In this document: positions 46,400 through 55,756 of the stretch, in pieces
How positions within the stretch are numbered: position 1 is the stretch's first letter
Layout: the number at the start of each line of letters is the position of its first letter
Assembly: GCF_007830315.1 (NCBI RefSeq)
Contig: NZ_VLKJ01000006.1
Span: 62,001 to 126,000, forward strand
Source: Novosphingobium taihuense
GTDB lineage: Bacteria; Pseudomonadota; Alphaproteobacteria; Sphingomonadales; Sphingomonadaceae
Length of the DNA: 64,000 nucleotides
Direction of reading: 5' to 3'
The notes under the pieces: generated by a model
What the model was told of the DNA's origin: nothing
Database searches by the model: none
What the model saw: only the letters and a program-made list of their open reading frames with translations
Translations under genes and position numbers: made by a program

Positions 46400-48979
46400 T
46401 CAGTTCTTTTTGCCGATGAGAATGCCGGCGATGTCGACACCGTCGGGCCTGCCATCGCGCTGCACCCACCATGCTGCACCGATTTCGTCGGCGTTTGGCC
46501 CAAAGAAGCCGCCTTCAATCTCGCCCCGAGAAGCGCCGCTTGCTGTGGTGGCGAAACCTCGAAACACAGAGGTTACGCCATCCGTCGTGAAGACGCTTCC
46601 GTTGAAGCCGAAGCTGCCGATCGGTGTCGCAGCAGCATCGTCAGCGACGATGCTTATGTTCGTATCGACGCTCATCTTGCCGAAGTCCGCAGTTGCCGTG
46701 GCGGTGCCAGAAAATGTGCCGTTGTAGGAAATGCTGGTCGCAACGCCGCGTGCACGCACGATACCCTGATAGGTCGCGGTGCCGAAGCGCGGGAGCAGGG
46801 CATAGGGCGTGCGGTTTCCGAAGACCGTCATGTATTGCGAGAAGGTGCCGTCGGTAGGATTGCGAACATTGAGATCGGCAAAGGTGGCGTAAGTCAACTG
46901 GATGACCGGGTTGCTCCCACCCGCCTTGAACACATAACCCGAAAGCGATCCGGCGCGATTGTACCACGTGCGTGTGGCATCGCTGCGTGCCGGATCGATC
47001 AGGGTCTGATCGAACCTTGTAGAAAAGGCAAAGCTGCTCGGCGTGGTTGCAAATTCCACATTGTAGCCGCCCGTTGCCGGATTGTAGGTGATCGTGGACG
47101 CATCGACCAAGCCGCGTTCGCGCAGGGTAACTGCCAGGAACGATGTCCGCGTCGTCAGATCGGCAAGCGGCGTCCGTGCCGCCGTCAAGCTGGCGTCCTT
47201 CACGCCGATGATCGTGCCGATAGCCTTGTCTGTGCCATCTGACGCTGACCACGTTGCTGCAACTTCCTGAGCAGTCGGGCCGAAGAAATTGCCATCAAAC
47301 GTGCCGGTGTAGTTGCCGATGCCATCGAGCGTCAGATTCCCCGAGAAACTGTTTGCCGTGCTGGAGATCGTGCCGGATGCCTTGAACGTCCCGGTGGCTG
47401 TTTGCGGAAGATGGCCGGAAATGATGTCGCGCTCGCGCATGCTGAGCAGCGTCGACAGGTTAAGGCGACCGGTCGAAAAATCAGCAGAAAGAACGCCGTC
47501 ACCACTGGCGCTGAGCGCATCGCTATAGGCGTTGTCGATGACCAGCCCTTCCACCTGCACCTTGTAGTCGGCCAGACCTGTGCGCGGCAACGCGTCGACG
47601 AGTGTCGGCATGCCATAGATGAAATAGTCGAGGCTGTAGCTTAACTGCCGGTTGCTGGCTGTCCCGCCGCTGCGCTTGCGGAAAATCCCGGTCGCAGCAT
47701 AGGTCCGCGTATTGGTCAGCATCAGCGCCGTATCATCGTCCTGAAAATCGCTATCGCTGCTCAGTGCGAACGGGCTGTAGGATGTGTCAGGCGTGGTGAC
47801 AGTGTACTTCTTCGTCACTGCGTCAAAGATAAGCTGAAGAGGTTCGCGCTTGAGCGACTGGTCAGTGAAATCACCGACGGTATCGGAGTTTACCGATCGC
47901 TCCAGTGACTTGAAGTCGAGACGGCGGGCGCTGGTGCTGAAGGCCTGAGTGTTGATCAGTTTGCCTTCGGTGAATTGCGCATTTCCAACCGCGCCCTTAC
48001 GCCCGGTGATCGTGCCCACGGCAACGCGGCCGTCCGGCGCGGTTGCATTGAAGACGGCACCAATTTCCTGCGCGGCAGGGCCGAAGAACTCGCCGTTGAG
48101 AGCACCGGAGAAATTGGCCGCGTCCGACCACTTGATGGATCCGCCAAAGCTGTTGGCCGAAGACGACAGGGTGGCGGTTGCATCGAACTGGACATCGGAG
48201 CCCGAGAAATAGACTCCCGTCATCAGCCCTGAGATGCGGATGGCTCCCGTGCCGAAATCGACCACTGCGCCGCCCGACCCAGCCATGGCCACGCTGCCCG
48301 CCGGGACGGATTCCACGCCGATGAGCGCCACCTCATAGGCACCCGTACCGGACCGCGGCACCGCACTGGCCGCAGTCGGCATGCCATAGACGAAAGCATC
48401 CACACTACCGTTGCCCGAGGAACCCGAGACCTGCAGGTGTTGCCAGAAAGCGCTGCCGACGTACTGATAGGTCGCAAGGCCGGTTTGGCCTGCCTTGGTC
48501 AGAGTCAGGACATCCGTCGTCGAACCCGACTTGCGCGAGTAGACCGTCGCTGCGCTGTTGGAACTCGCAGTATCGAGATCGCCGGGCCCGAACGTGATCG
48601 ATCCGCCGCCGCTGCTAAGCGTATAGGACTTGTTGGCAGCGTCGTACCGGATCGACGCCGTCTGGCTGGCCACCGTGCCGCGCGTTGTCTCACCGTTCGC
48701 CGTGGCCGTGGCACGCATAGAAAGATTTGCGAAACTCTCTGAAACCAGCGGCGCGATCAGATCATCGTTCGCAGTGGGCGTAGGCGTAGGCGTAGGCGTA
48801 GGCGTAGGCGTGGGCGTGGGCGTGGGCGTGGGCGTGGGCGTGGGCGTGGGTGACGGCGTCGGTGTAGGCGTCGGGGTGGGCACTGGCGTGGGCGTGCTGC
48901 TGACGCCGCCTCCGCCGCAGGATGCCAGCATGAGGGCGAGCGTGGTGGTGGCCGTTGCGGCCAGGATCTTGCGTTTCAC
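46400..48979 (-). CDS. Slam-type cargo lipoprotein A: triple TbpB-like barrel modules with Thr-Pro linker
   Basis: An 859-residue lipoprotein. The signal has lipobox LMLASC, followed by GGGG and a Thr-Pro linker (about residues 25-70). The remainder has three repeated modules, each with a handle-like part (QHLQVSGSSGNGSVDAFVYG, PRSGTGAYEVALIG) and a barrel ending in the TbpB-type motif: NGEFFGPAAQEIGAVF near residue 293, DGNFFGPTAQEVAATW near 563, and EGGFFGPNADEIGAAWW near 826, ending GKKN. The motif GxFFGPxAxExGAxF is the hallmark of the transferrin-binding-protein beta-barrel domain, found in Slam cargo. Start GTG 48979 with AGGGG site. Surface exposure is inferred from Slam in the same cluster. 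Confidence 0.88.
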   Translation of the reverse strand: MKRKILAATATTTLALMLASCGGGGVSSTPTPVPTPTPTPTPSPTPTPTPTPTPTPTPTPTPTPTPTPTANDDLIAPLVSESFANLSMRATATANGETTRGTVASQTASIRYDAANKSYTLSSGGGSITFGPGDLDTASSNSAATVYSRKSGSTTDVLTLTKAGQTGLATYQYVGSAFWQHLQVSGSSGNGSVDAFVYGMPTAASAVPRSGTGAYEVALIGVESVPAGSVAMAGSGGAVVDFGTGAIRISGLMTGVYFSGSDVQFDATATLSSSANSFGGSIKWSDAANFSGALNGEFFGPAAQEIGAVFNATAPDGRVAVGTITGRKGAVGNAQFTEGKLINTQAFSTSARRLDFKSLERSVNSDTVGDFTDQSLKREPLQLIFDAVTKKYTVTTPDTSYSPFALSSDSDFQDDDTALMLTNTRTYAATGIFRKRSGGTASNRQLSYSLDYFIYGMPTLVDALPRTGLADYKVQVEGLVIDNAYSDALSASGDGVLSADFSTGRLNLSTLLSMRERDIISGHLPQTATGTFKASGTISSTANSFSGNLTLDGIGNYTGTFDGNFFGPTAQEVAATWSASDGTDKAIGTIIGVKDASLTAARTPLADLTTRTSFLAVTLRERGLVDASTITYNPATGGYNVEFATTPSSFAFSTRFDQTLIDPARSDATRTWYNRAGSLSGYVFKAGGSNPVIQLTYATFADLNVRNPTDGTFSQYMTVFGNRTPYALLPRFGTATYQGIVRARGVATSISYNGTFSGTATATADFGKMSVDTNISIVADDAAATPIGSFGFNGSVFTTDGVTSVFRGFATTASGASRGEIEGGFFGPNADEIGAAWWVQRDGRPDGVDIAGILIGKKN
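48776..48893. repeat. Hexanucleotide tandem repeat encoding the Thr-Pro linker (cargo A)
   Basis: Consecutive gtaggc units followed by gtgggc units, with some imperfect copies at the right end. The period of six keeps the frame, so copy-number change would lengthen or shorten the linker by Thr-Pro pairs. Confidence 0.9.
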
Positions 48980-49082
48980 GGTTGCCCCTGTTGCTGGCCC
49001 GAATCCCTGCGTCCGGACACCAGTTCGGAGGAAGAAATAGCCAGAAGCGATGTAGATCGCGAACCTATATTTGACGCAATTA

Positions 49083-49098
49083 TGTGATTTTTATCACA
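49083..49098. promoter_or_regulatory. Perfect CRP/FNR-type palindrome upstream of cargo A
   Basis: TGTGA-TTTTTA-TCACA, identical to the consensus TGTGA-N6-TCACA, lies about 110 bases upstream of the GTG start. It sits in a region nearly identical to the one upstream of cargo B. Confidence 0.7.
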
Positions 49099-49275
49099 TT
49101 TTTGGTATCACGGCGATCCTTCGACAGTCTCGGGACGAGATCCAACCCCGCCCCCTACCGCTTGCGGAAGGGGGAACGAGGGGGAGTGATTTTGCCGTCT
49201 GGATGGTGAGGTGCGGCGTGCGCGTCCCTGCACCACCATGCTGATTGCCCCCTCCCCCGATAGGGAACGAAAGGC

Positions 49276-50163
49276 TCAGTTCTTCTTTGCGAACAGCGCG
49301 CCCTGCACGCTGAGCGTGGAATCGGTGGTTCCATTCAGGAAGAAGGTGTAGCCGGCCTCGGCACCGCGCGGTCCGAAAAAGGCACCGCTGAAGGCACCCG
49401 AAGCGTTGCTGCCGGTCAACGTGCCCTGGAAGCCCGGCCCACTACTGCTGATCGTTCCGCTTCCGCTGTAGTTGCCTATTGCGGTCACGGCATTATTGCC
49501 CGGCAACTTGCCAGCCAGTGTCAGGCTGGTGCTTACAGAATTGCTGGCAAAGTTGGCAGAGAACGTACCTGTCGATTCACCGAACAGGAGGTAGGGGGAG
49601 CCACTCTTGGCGGCCAGACCGACCACTTGCGTGGAATAGGTCGCGCTACCGCTGCGCGGGACATCCCCGGCCTGTGTAGGCACGCCGCCAACCAGGCTGT
49701 AGGCACGCCCGTTCGAAGGCTCGATATGCGTCCAGTTGCCGAGCAGGACGTAGCTCAGCTTCACGCCATTGACGCTGGGGTTGGAGATTGACAGCGTGTC
49801 GAGAACAGGGCCGTTGGGCTTCTGCCAGGTGACCGTGTTTTCGTTGCGGTTGACCACCTGCGCCGGGGTGAACTCCACGACAAGCCCGCTGCCGTTGTTG
49901 AGATTGTAGGTATCGGATGCGGCAAAGTACTTGATCTCTACACCCTGCCCGAAGGCCACGGTGCTTTCGCTGCGCAGTTCAATCCCCGCGGGATCGCCGA
50001 CAATGCCGCCAGACTGGAAAGTCTGGTCGCCCGAGAGTTCGGCAAGGGTCTTGTAAACAGGTGCCGGGGTTGAAGCCATTCCGCCATCACTGCCACCACC
50101 ACACGAGGCGAGGAGAAAAGCGGGAAACATTGTCGCCGTTGCGGTCAGGATCTTGCGGTTCAC
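49276..50163 (-). CDS. Slam-type cargo lipoprotein B: single TbpB-like module
   Basis: A 295-residue lipoprotein beginning with GTG at 50163; lipobox FLLASC with GGGS after it. Unlike A and C it has no Thr-Pro linker. The one module has a handle part (YVLLGNWTHIEPSNGRAYSL, GVPTQAGDVPRSGSATYSTQ) and the barrel with GAFFGPRGAEAGYTFFL near residue 263, ending AKKN. Upstream region and first codons are nearly the same as in cargo A, so the promoter and signal peptide were probably duplicated together, or converted, while the mature part diverged. The 5' frame continues past 50163, but homology with A fixes the start. Confidence 0.85.
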   Translation of the reverse strand: MNRKILTATATMFPAFLLASCGGGSDGGMASTPAPVYKTLAELSGDQTFQSGGIVGDPAGIELRSESTVAFGQGVEIKYFAASDTYNLNNGSGLVVEFTPAQVVNRNENTVTWQKPNGPVLDTLSISNPSVNGVKLSYVLLGNWTHIEPSNGRAYSLVGGVPTQAGDVPRSGSATYSTQVVGLAAKSGSPYLLFGESTGTFSANFASNSVSTSLTLAGKLPGNNAVTAIGNYSGSGTISSSGPGFQGTLTGSNASGAFSGAFFGPRGAEAGYTFFLNGTTDSTLSVQGALFAKKN

Positions 50164-50266
50164 GGTTGCCCCCGTTGCTGGCCCGAATCCCCGCGTCCGG
50201 ACACCAGTTCGGAGCAAGAAATAGCCAGAAGCGATGCGACTCGCGAACACATATTGGGCGCAAATA

Positions 50267-50282
50267 TGTGATTTTTATCACA
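50267..50282. promoter_or_regulatory. Perfect CRP/FNR-type palindrome upstream of cargo B
   Basis: TGTGA-TTTTTA-TCACA again, about 110 bases upstream of the cargo B GTG, at the same distance as in cargo A. Confidence 0.7.
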
Positions 50283-50336
50283 TTTCTTGGCGGCAGTCAG
50301 ATGTGGGACGGGGGGGAAGTGACAGGCCCACCCCTG

Positions 50337-50455
50337 CCCCCTCCCGCCTGCGGGAAGGGGGACGTGAGGGTGGTTCTTGCTCTTTCTACGTGGCACCATT
50401 GCAATGGCGCCCCTCCACCATCCTGCGGATGGTCCCCCTCCCCCGGCGGGGGAGG
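50337..50455. repeat. REP-like repeats between cargo C and cargo B
   Basis: ccctcccgcctgcgggaagg (within 50338-50360) and cccctcccccggcgggggag (within 50434-50454) are imperfect palindromes. The second part resembles the element at 56731-56775. Confidence 0.65.
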
Positions 50456-50463
50456 AACTGGAG

Positions 50464-53157
50464 TCAGTTCTTCTTGCCGAGGGTTACGCCCGAGAAGCTT
50501 GAGGCGGTTGCGCTCTGGCCATTGGTGGAATCGAGGTTGAGGGTGAAGGCGCCGCCCCATTCCGCCGCATTGACGCCAAAGAACAGGCCGTTGAGGACGC
50601 TGGTGCTGCCCATGTTGGCACCGGTACCGCGCAGGGAGAAGCTGTTGCCGACGCCGCAGCCGGGGCAAACTCCCGCAAGCGAGCCGCTGTAAGTGAAGCT
50701 GCCGAGGCTGCTGGCGGCGTTGCTGGTGACGTCTGTGGCGGTGATAGCCAGCACGGCGCTGCCCGTGCCTGCACCGAAGTCTGCGGTGAAGGTGCTGGTG
50801 CCGGACAGCGAGGCCTCGTTCTGGGTCGCACCGTTGCGGCCATAGCCATAGACCACGCCGCTGTAGCTGGCAGAGCCGGTGCGGGGGATCTGGAAGGTCG
50901 GCGTGAGGCCGCCGAAGGGCACGTAGTAGTGGGTGGTGACCTCGCGGCCATCGATCGTATCGGTGCGCACGACTTCGGCGAAGCTGGCGTAAGTCAGCGC
51001 GAGAGCGGGGTTGCCGCTGCCGGGCTTGAACACGCGGGCGGTGTAGTCCGCGCCGCGATAGACGTCGAAGGTGCTGGTGCTCTCGGCAACCTTGAAGTCG
51101 GCAGCCGCGAGGGTCTGCGCGAGTTGCTTGGCGGTGCCGAAGTTGGTCCCGGTGGTCTTCGAAGTGAGGATGTAGGACTTGTCGGTAGGGTTGTAGGTGA
51201 CTTCGATGTTGCTGTCGGTCAGGCTCGTGTTCGAGCCGAGCGCGGGGACGGCGTAGTACTGCGCATCGCTGCCGGTGAGCACGGTGGTGGTGGTGAGCGC
51301 GGCAAGGCCCGATTGCGAGGCGGTGCTGTCAGCCCCGCGGGCGCCGGCAAGGGTTGCCGCCATCACCGCGCCGCCGCTGCTGCTGGCCTGGACGACCGCG
51401 CCGATCTGTTCGGCGGCAGGGCCGAAGAGCTTGCCGGTGAGCGTGCCGTTGTAATCGGAGGTACCGTCGAACGCGATGGTGCCGGTGAGGCTGTTGGCAC
51501 TGGACGACAGGGTGCCGCTGCCGGTCCAGTTGCCGGAGTCGGACTGGGTGCCGGGAAGCCCTGCGCCGGTGCCGGGGATGGCATTGCCGACGGTGTAGGC
51601 CCCGAGCGTCGAGATCGCGCCTGACTGGAAGTTGACGTTGACGCTGCCCTGCCCGTTGACGGACTGGATCTTGGCGCTGTTGGCCATGATCCCGCCGTTG
51701 AGCGTGACGTTGAACGCGGCCGAGCCGGTGCGCGGGGTGGCAGCGTTGGTGGTGGCGAAGCCATAGACGAAGGCATCGATCTGGCCGAGGCTCGAGCGGC
51801 GGTCGGTCAGGATGCCGGCGCGCAGGTAATCGGTGCCGGTGTAGTACTCATACGACAGGTTGACGTTCGATGCCCGGGTCGGTTGCCAGACGATGCGGCC
51901 ATCGTTGCCGTAGAAGACAAGCGGGGAGCCGTTGATACCCTGGTGGACCGAGGCAAGGCCCTGCCCTGCGCCGACCGCGGAGAGGTTGCCCGCGCCATCG
52001 AGCGTGCCCTTGGCCGAGGCCGAGAGCGGCTGGTAGAACTGGTCGGTGGCTGGGACGTCCAGGCTGGTCGAGGTGTTGACCGGCGTGGTGCCGCGCGCGC
52101 CGTAGATCACGCCCGTGGCGGCGACATCGGAGTTGGGGTTCTGCGAGAAAGCCGCGCCGACCTCCTCGGCATTCGGACCGAAGAAGGTGCCATGGAGTTC
52201 GCCGGTACCGGCGCTGCCGAGAGTGAGCTGGCCGAGGAAAGAGTTGGCGCTCTTGGACAGGAGGGCGAAGGCGCTCCAGTTGTAGCCGCGGGCGGTGACG
52301 TTGGTCTGGACGTCAGTCTCGTCATAGAAGCCCGAGCCTGCGATGCCGCCGGAGAGGAAATCGACCGAGAGCTTGCCGGTGCCGCCCAGCGCGTAGAGGT
52401 TCGTGCTGAAGGTGCGGGCGCCAAGCAGCTTGACGTCGAAGCTGGCCGCGCCCGTGCGGGGCAGGCTGCCGTTGGGCGTCTGCACGCCATAGGCGAAGGC
52501 GGAGATGCGCCCGTCGATCGTCGTCGAGCCATTGACCTGACGCTGCCAGATGCCCGCGCCGACGTAGCGCGTCTGCCCGGCGGCGGTGCCTGTGGTGGTG
52601 AGCGAGAGGAACTCGGTCGTGTTGCCGGAAACCACCTTGTAGGTCGTGATCGCACTGTTCGACTGGGTGGGATCGATGTCGCCTTGCGCGAAGGTGCGGC
52701 TGCGGGTGCCATCGGACACGGTCCATGACCGGTTGGTGGCGTTGTAGGACACCGTCAGGGTCAGCGCCGAGGCCGAGGTGCTGACCGCAGCACCGCTGGT
52801 GGGCACGCTGATCGTGCCGACGGAGGCGACGTTCTTGAAGCTTTCGCTGACCAGCGGGGCGACGAGGCTGGTATTTGCGGTGGGCGTCGGTGTGGGCGTA
52901 GGAGTTGGAGTTGGAGTTGGAGTTGGAGTTGGCGTCGGGGTGGGTGTGGGCGTAGGAGTCGGTGTCGGCGTGGGCGTCGGCGTCGGGGTAGGCGTCGGCG
53001 TGGGCGTGGGCGTGGGCGTTGGCGTTGGCGTTGGTGTTGGAGTCGGTGTTGGCACGGGGGTGGGCGTGCTGCTGACGCCGCCACCGCCACAGGCAGCCAG
53101 CATGAGCGCGATGGTCAGGGCCGATGCGGTTGCGGCGCGACGATTATGATTTGTCAT
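50464..53157 (-). CDS. Slam-type cargo lipoprotein C: triple TbpB-like modules with long Thr-Pro linker
   Basis: An 897-residue lipoprotein starting [20 protein letters not shown] then [10 protein letters not shown], lipobox LMLAAC. A Thr-Pro tract spans about residues 31-93. Three barrel motifs follow: [17 protein letters not shown] near 326, [16 protein letters not shown] near 577, and [17 protein letters not shown] near 859, with handle parts such as [19 protein letters not shown] between. It ends [11 protein letters not shown] 53157 is 14 bases after the slam stop, with GGGGAG as ribosome site, so slam and cargo C form one operon. Note the third motif has Val for Pro. Confidence 0.9.
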   Translation of the reverse strand: MTNHNRRAATASALTIALMLAACGGGGVSSTPTPVPTPTPTPTPTPTPTPTPTPTPTPTPTPTPTPTPTPTPTPTPTPTPTPTPTPTPTPTPTANTSLVAPLVSESFKNVASVGTISVPTSGAAVSTSASALTLTVSYNATNRSWTVSDGTRSRTFAQGDIDPTQSNSAITTYKVVSGNTTEFLSLTTTGTAAGQTRYVGAGIWQRQVNGSTTIDGRISAFAYGVQTPNGSLPRTGAASFDVKLLGARTFSTNLYALGGTGKLSVDFLSGGIAGSGFYDETDVQTNVTARGYNWSAFALLSKSANSFLGQLTLGSAGTGELHGTFFGPNAEEVGAAFSQNPNSDVAATGVIYGARGTTPVNTSTSLDVPATDQFYQPLSASAKGTLDGAGNLSAVGAGQGLASVHQGINGSPLVFYGNDGRIVWQPTRASNVNLSYEYYTGTDYLRAGILTDRRSSLGQIDAFVYGFATTNAATPRTGSAAFNVTLNGGIMANSAKIQSVNGQGSVNVNFQSGAISTLGAYTVGNAIPGTGAGLPGTQSDSGNWTGSGTLSSSANSLTGTIAFDGTSDYNGTLTGKLFGPAAEQIGAVVQASSSGGAVMAATLAGARGADSTASQSGLAALTTTTVLTGSDAQYYAVPALGSNTSLTDSNIEVTYNPTDKSYILTSKTTGTNFGTAKQLAQTLAAADFKVAESTSTFDVYRGADYTARVFKPGSGNPALALTYASFAEVVRTDTIDGREVTTHYYVPFGGLTPTFQIPRTGSASYSGVVYGYGRNGATQNEASLSGTSTFTADFGAGTGSAVLAITATDVTSNAASSLGSFTYSGSLAGVCPGCGVGNSFSLRGTGANMGSTSVLNGLFFGVNAAEWGGAFTLNLDSTNGQSATASSFSGVTLGKKN
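52880..53067. repeat. Hexanucleotide tandem repeat encoding the Thr-Pro linker (cargo C)
   Basis: Degenerate 6-bp units (ggagtt, ggcgtc, ggcgtg, ggcgta) over almost 190 bases encode alternating Thr and Pro. In-frame length change is expected by slippage or unequal exchange. Confidence 0.9.
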
Positions 53158-53171
53158 TTTACGCTCTCCCC

Positions 53172-54557
53172 TCAGAATGCCGATGTGACGCCCAGTTCTG
53201 CGGCGCGGCGGCTGAAATCGAATATACCGACTGTCGAACGGTTTCGCTCTGCCCGAAGGCGCAGGAAGGGGGCGATGCCCTTCCACTGAATGGCGCGGAA
53301 CGTGGCGGAAAGACCGATGCCCAGCCGCTCGTCGACGCGCTTTTTCGGATAGAGAAACAGGCGCTCGTCCGCAGTGAGGCGGGCGTAGCTGCCGTCAACG
53401 ACCAGCGTGGTGCGGCCAAGTTCACGGAAAAGGTATCCCGAAGCGCCGCCGGTCCAGTCGGACCAGCCTGGATCGCGCGCGGCGGTGCGACTGGCGCGCA
53501 GTTGCATCCCTCCGCCGAAGCGCGCGCTGAACGCACGGTCGAGCCCGAGGGTGGCGGCGTAGATCGTCGAATCCTGCAGATCGTTGCGGCGGTTGTCGAG
53601 CCGTGAGAGGGCGGTTTCGGCGCGCAACTGGGTGCGCTTGCCAAGGGGGTGCTGATAGACCGCAGTACCACCCCAGCCCTTGCTGAAGGGCTGCTGCCCG
53701 AACCAGCGCCATGAGGGGCCAGCCGAAAAGGTGATGCGATCGGCGCCCCACTGGAACTCGGGACCAAGCTGGAGCGAGAGGGCGTAATCGTCAAACTGGC
53801 CGGTGCGGTAGAAATCGCCGCTGCCCGAAATGCGGGCGAGCAGGCGGGTCTTCGTGCCGAGCGGAAGGCGGGCGTAGCCCTGTGCGCGGGCGGAAAGGCC
53901 GAGGCCCGATTTGGCGCGGGCATCGTCGCTGAGCGTGAAATCACCGATGACGGTGCCCAGCGTGTCGGCGCGGGTGGCGCGGTTGATGTTGCTGTCGGGC
54001 GCAAGGGCAAGCTCGATGCTGCCACCGATCGGCTTGGCGGCGGCAAGCGCGGAGGCATAGAAGCGCACCGCACGCTCGACATCGGGGGGCAACTGGCCGC
54101 TTGCCTGCGCTGCGCGGAACTCGCGCTCGGCCGCTCCGAGACGTCCGAGCAAGGCGTTCATCCGGGCAAGCTCGAGGCGGACGCGGGCGACATCGGGCTT
54201 TTCATCGAGGATGCGGCGCAATTCGATCGCGGCATCGCGCGGACGGCCCATGCGATCTGCCAGCATCAGCGCAAGGCGGAAGCGGGCTTCGGTGCGGAGT
54301 TCGATGTCCGGGTTGGTGGCGAGCGCGCGGTAGGCGGCCTCGGCGGATGCAAAATCGCCCGAGTCGCGCGCGGCATCGGCGAACTGGAACAGTTGAGCAG
54401 CGCTGAGTTGGAGTGGTTTCGGTTGATCCGGTTGCACCGGCGCGACCGGCGCTACAGGGGCTTCCTGCGCACGGGACGTCTGCAGCGGAACGCCGATCAA
54501 AACCACGCTTGCTGCGGCACGGAATGTCCATTGCCTATCCAGAGATGCTCTTCCCAC
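53172..54557 (-). CDS. slam: Surface lipoprotein assembly modifier (Slam; TPR plus DUF560 barrel)
   Basis: A 461-residue outer-membrane protein. A signal peptide ([18 protein letters not shown]) is followed by a TPR-like region at about 50-170 ([60 protein letters not shown]). From about 178 the beta-barrel starts with [20 protein letters not shown], the typical PDSNIN entry of DUF560, and continues in alternating strands to the final LGVTSAF with a terminal Phe. Slam proteins (type XI secretion) move surface lipoproteins such as TbpB across the outer membrane. The start is GTG 54557; no ATG is available in frame. The following gene is a TbpB-like cargo, which fits exactly. Confidence 0.88.
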   Translation of the reverse strand: MGRASLDRQWTFRAAASVVLIGVPLQTSRAQEAPVAPVAPVQPDQPKPLQLSAAQLFQFADAARDSGDFASAEAAYRALATNPDIELRTEARFRLALMLADRMGRPRDAAIELRRILDEKPDVARVRLELARMNALLGRLGAAEREFRAAQASGQLPPDVERAVRFYASALAAAKPIGGSIELALAPDSNINRATRADTLGTVIGDFTLSDDARAKSGLGLSARAQGYARLPLGTKTRLLARISGSGDFYRTGQFDDYALSLQLGPEFQWGADRITFSAGPSWRWFGQQPFSKGWGGTAVYQHPLGKRTQLRAETALSRLDNRRNDLQDSTIYAATLGLDRAFSARFGGGMQLRASRTAARDPGWSDWTGGASGYLFRELGRTTLVVDGSYARLTADERLFLYPKKRVDERLGIGLSATFRAIQWKGIAPFLRLRAERNRSTVGIFDFSRRAAELGVTSAF

Positions 54558-55011
54558 ATTCGTTCGATAAGGCAGCCGATTGTGATGGCAAGCCAGATTT
54601 TGCTGTCGTTAGACCGATCCGGATCGCAACTTTGTCGAAACCATACAATCGTCCGTTACGAAAGTTTGCTATGGGCCCCTTGCGAAAAGTAAGTTCTTGG
54701 ATCTTTTGGAATGGTTATCGAAGCACCACGAGAACCTGCGAATGCATCTGCAAACATTTCATCCGAAATGGTTGAAATTGTGGGTCGGCGCGTGCCTGCG
54801 CAGAGCCTTTTCTGCCGGAGCGGAGCAACCCATGATGATCGCCCAGCAATCTCCCTTCGGGTGCGCGAGAGCTTTGCCGCGTATTTTGCTGCCGATTTTG
54901 CGGCGGCAATGACCGAACATCGTCACGAGAACGACGAGCGGAGTGCCGATACCGCAGCTTGAGGCTTCGATCCTTCGATAACCTCAGTAAGCGCGGGAGA
55001 GTGTGCGCGAC
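54558..55011. other. Intergenic region upstream of slam, downstream of btuD
   Basis: 454 bases, with an AT-rich part near slam that must hold its promoter. An 83-residue frame on the plus strand (54711-54962, MVIEAPREPANASANIS) has no ribosome site or family match; I leave it as doubtful. No TGTGA-N6-TCACA site like those of cargo A and B is seen here, and no obvious Fur-type palindrome was recognised. Confidence 0.5.
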
Positions 55012-55743
55012 CTAAAGAGCGAGTGCCTTGTGGCCGGGTTGGCCGAGCCAGCTGGCGTTCAAGTTCCAGACCTTGGCGATGACGTTTTCCGACAGCGCGT
55101 CTTGCGGGGGGCCTTGCGCGATCAGGCGGCCGCGATCCAACACAAGAACATGATCGGCGTGGTTCATGGCCAGCGCCAGATCGTGGACGACGAGGACGAC
55201 GCCCCTGCCCTCTTGCGCCAGATCGCGGAGCCGCCGGATCAGGGCTTGCTGGTGAGCGAGATCAAGCGCGGCGAGCGGCTCATCAGCGAGTATCCATTGC
55301 GGCCGGGTGGCAAGGACGCGGGCGAGCAGCGCGCGGGCGCGTTCTCCGCCTGACAAGGTGGAGAGCGCTCGGTCGGCGAGGGGCTCAAGCTGCATCGTGG
55401 CGATGGCGTCAGCGACAGCAGCGTAATTTTCGGCCGCATCAGTGCGATGAGGCAGGCGGCCGAGGCCGACCAGCGTGCGGACTGCGAGATTCCAGGCGAC
55501 TTCGCCCGACTGCGGCAGATAGCCGATGCGGCGCGCCCGCTCCTGCGGGGGAAGCTGCGTCAGGGGGTGGCTGGTGAGCGTCACCGCGCCGGAGGTTGGC
55601 TGGATCAACCCAGCCAGCGCCGCCAGCAGGGTGGACTTGCCTGCACCATTCGGGCCGACAATGGCAGTTACGCGGCCCGAGCGCAGTTGCACGGTCACCT
55701 CGTGCAGACGGTGCGCGATGGTAAGGCCCAAGGCTTCTAACAT
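55012..55743 (-). CDS. btuD: Vitamin B12 ABC transporter, ATP-binding subunit
   Basis: A 243-residue cytosolic ABC ATPase. Walker A VGPNGAGKSTLLAALAGL, Q-loop GYLPQSGEVAW, signature STLSGGERARALLARVL, Walker B WILADEPLAALDLAHQQAL and switch His in LVVHDLALAMNHADHVL are complete. The family (FecCD/BtuCD) also serves siderophore and heme import; the cobalamin riboswitch upstream of the operon and the btuB gene decide for B12. It is last in btuB-btuF-btuC-btuD, 13 bases after btuC. Confidence 0.93.
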   Translation of the reverse strand: MLEALGLTIAHRLHEVTVQLRSGRVTAIVGPNGAGKSTLLAALAGLIQPTSGAVTLTSHPLTQLPPQERARRIGYLPQSGEVAWNLAVRTLVGLGRLPHRTDAAENYAAVADAIATMQLEPLADRALSTLSGGERARALLARVLATRPQWILADEPLAALDLAHQQALIRRLRDLAQEGRGVVLVVHDLALAMNHADHVLVLDRGRLIAQGPPQDALSENVIAKVWNLNASWLGQPGHKALAL

Positions 55744-55756
55744 GGTGCTTCCAGCA

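Noticed and set aside
49146..49175. Palindrome near 49.15 kb as a terminator of cargo A promoter side
   Set aside because: Imperfect and without T-run; better read as a degenerate member of the REP-like family.
48776..53067. Tandem repeats considered as CRISPR or a satellite
   Set aside because: The unit is six bases, there are no spacers, and the repeats are translated as Thr-Pro inside lipoprotein genes.
54711..54962. 83-codon frame between slam and btuD on the plus strand
   Set aside because: No ribosome site, no recognised family, and it lies in an AT-richer intergenic stretch; left only as a remark.
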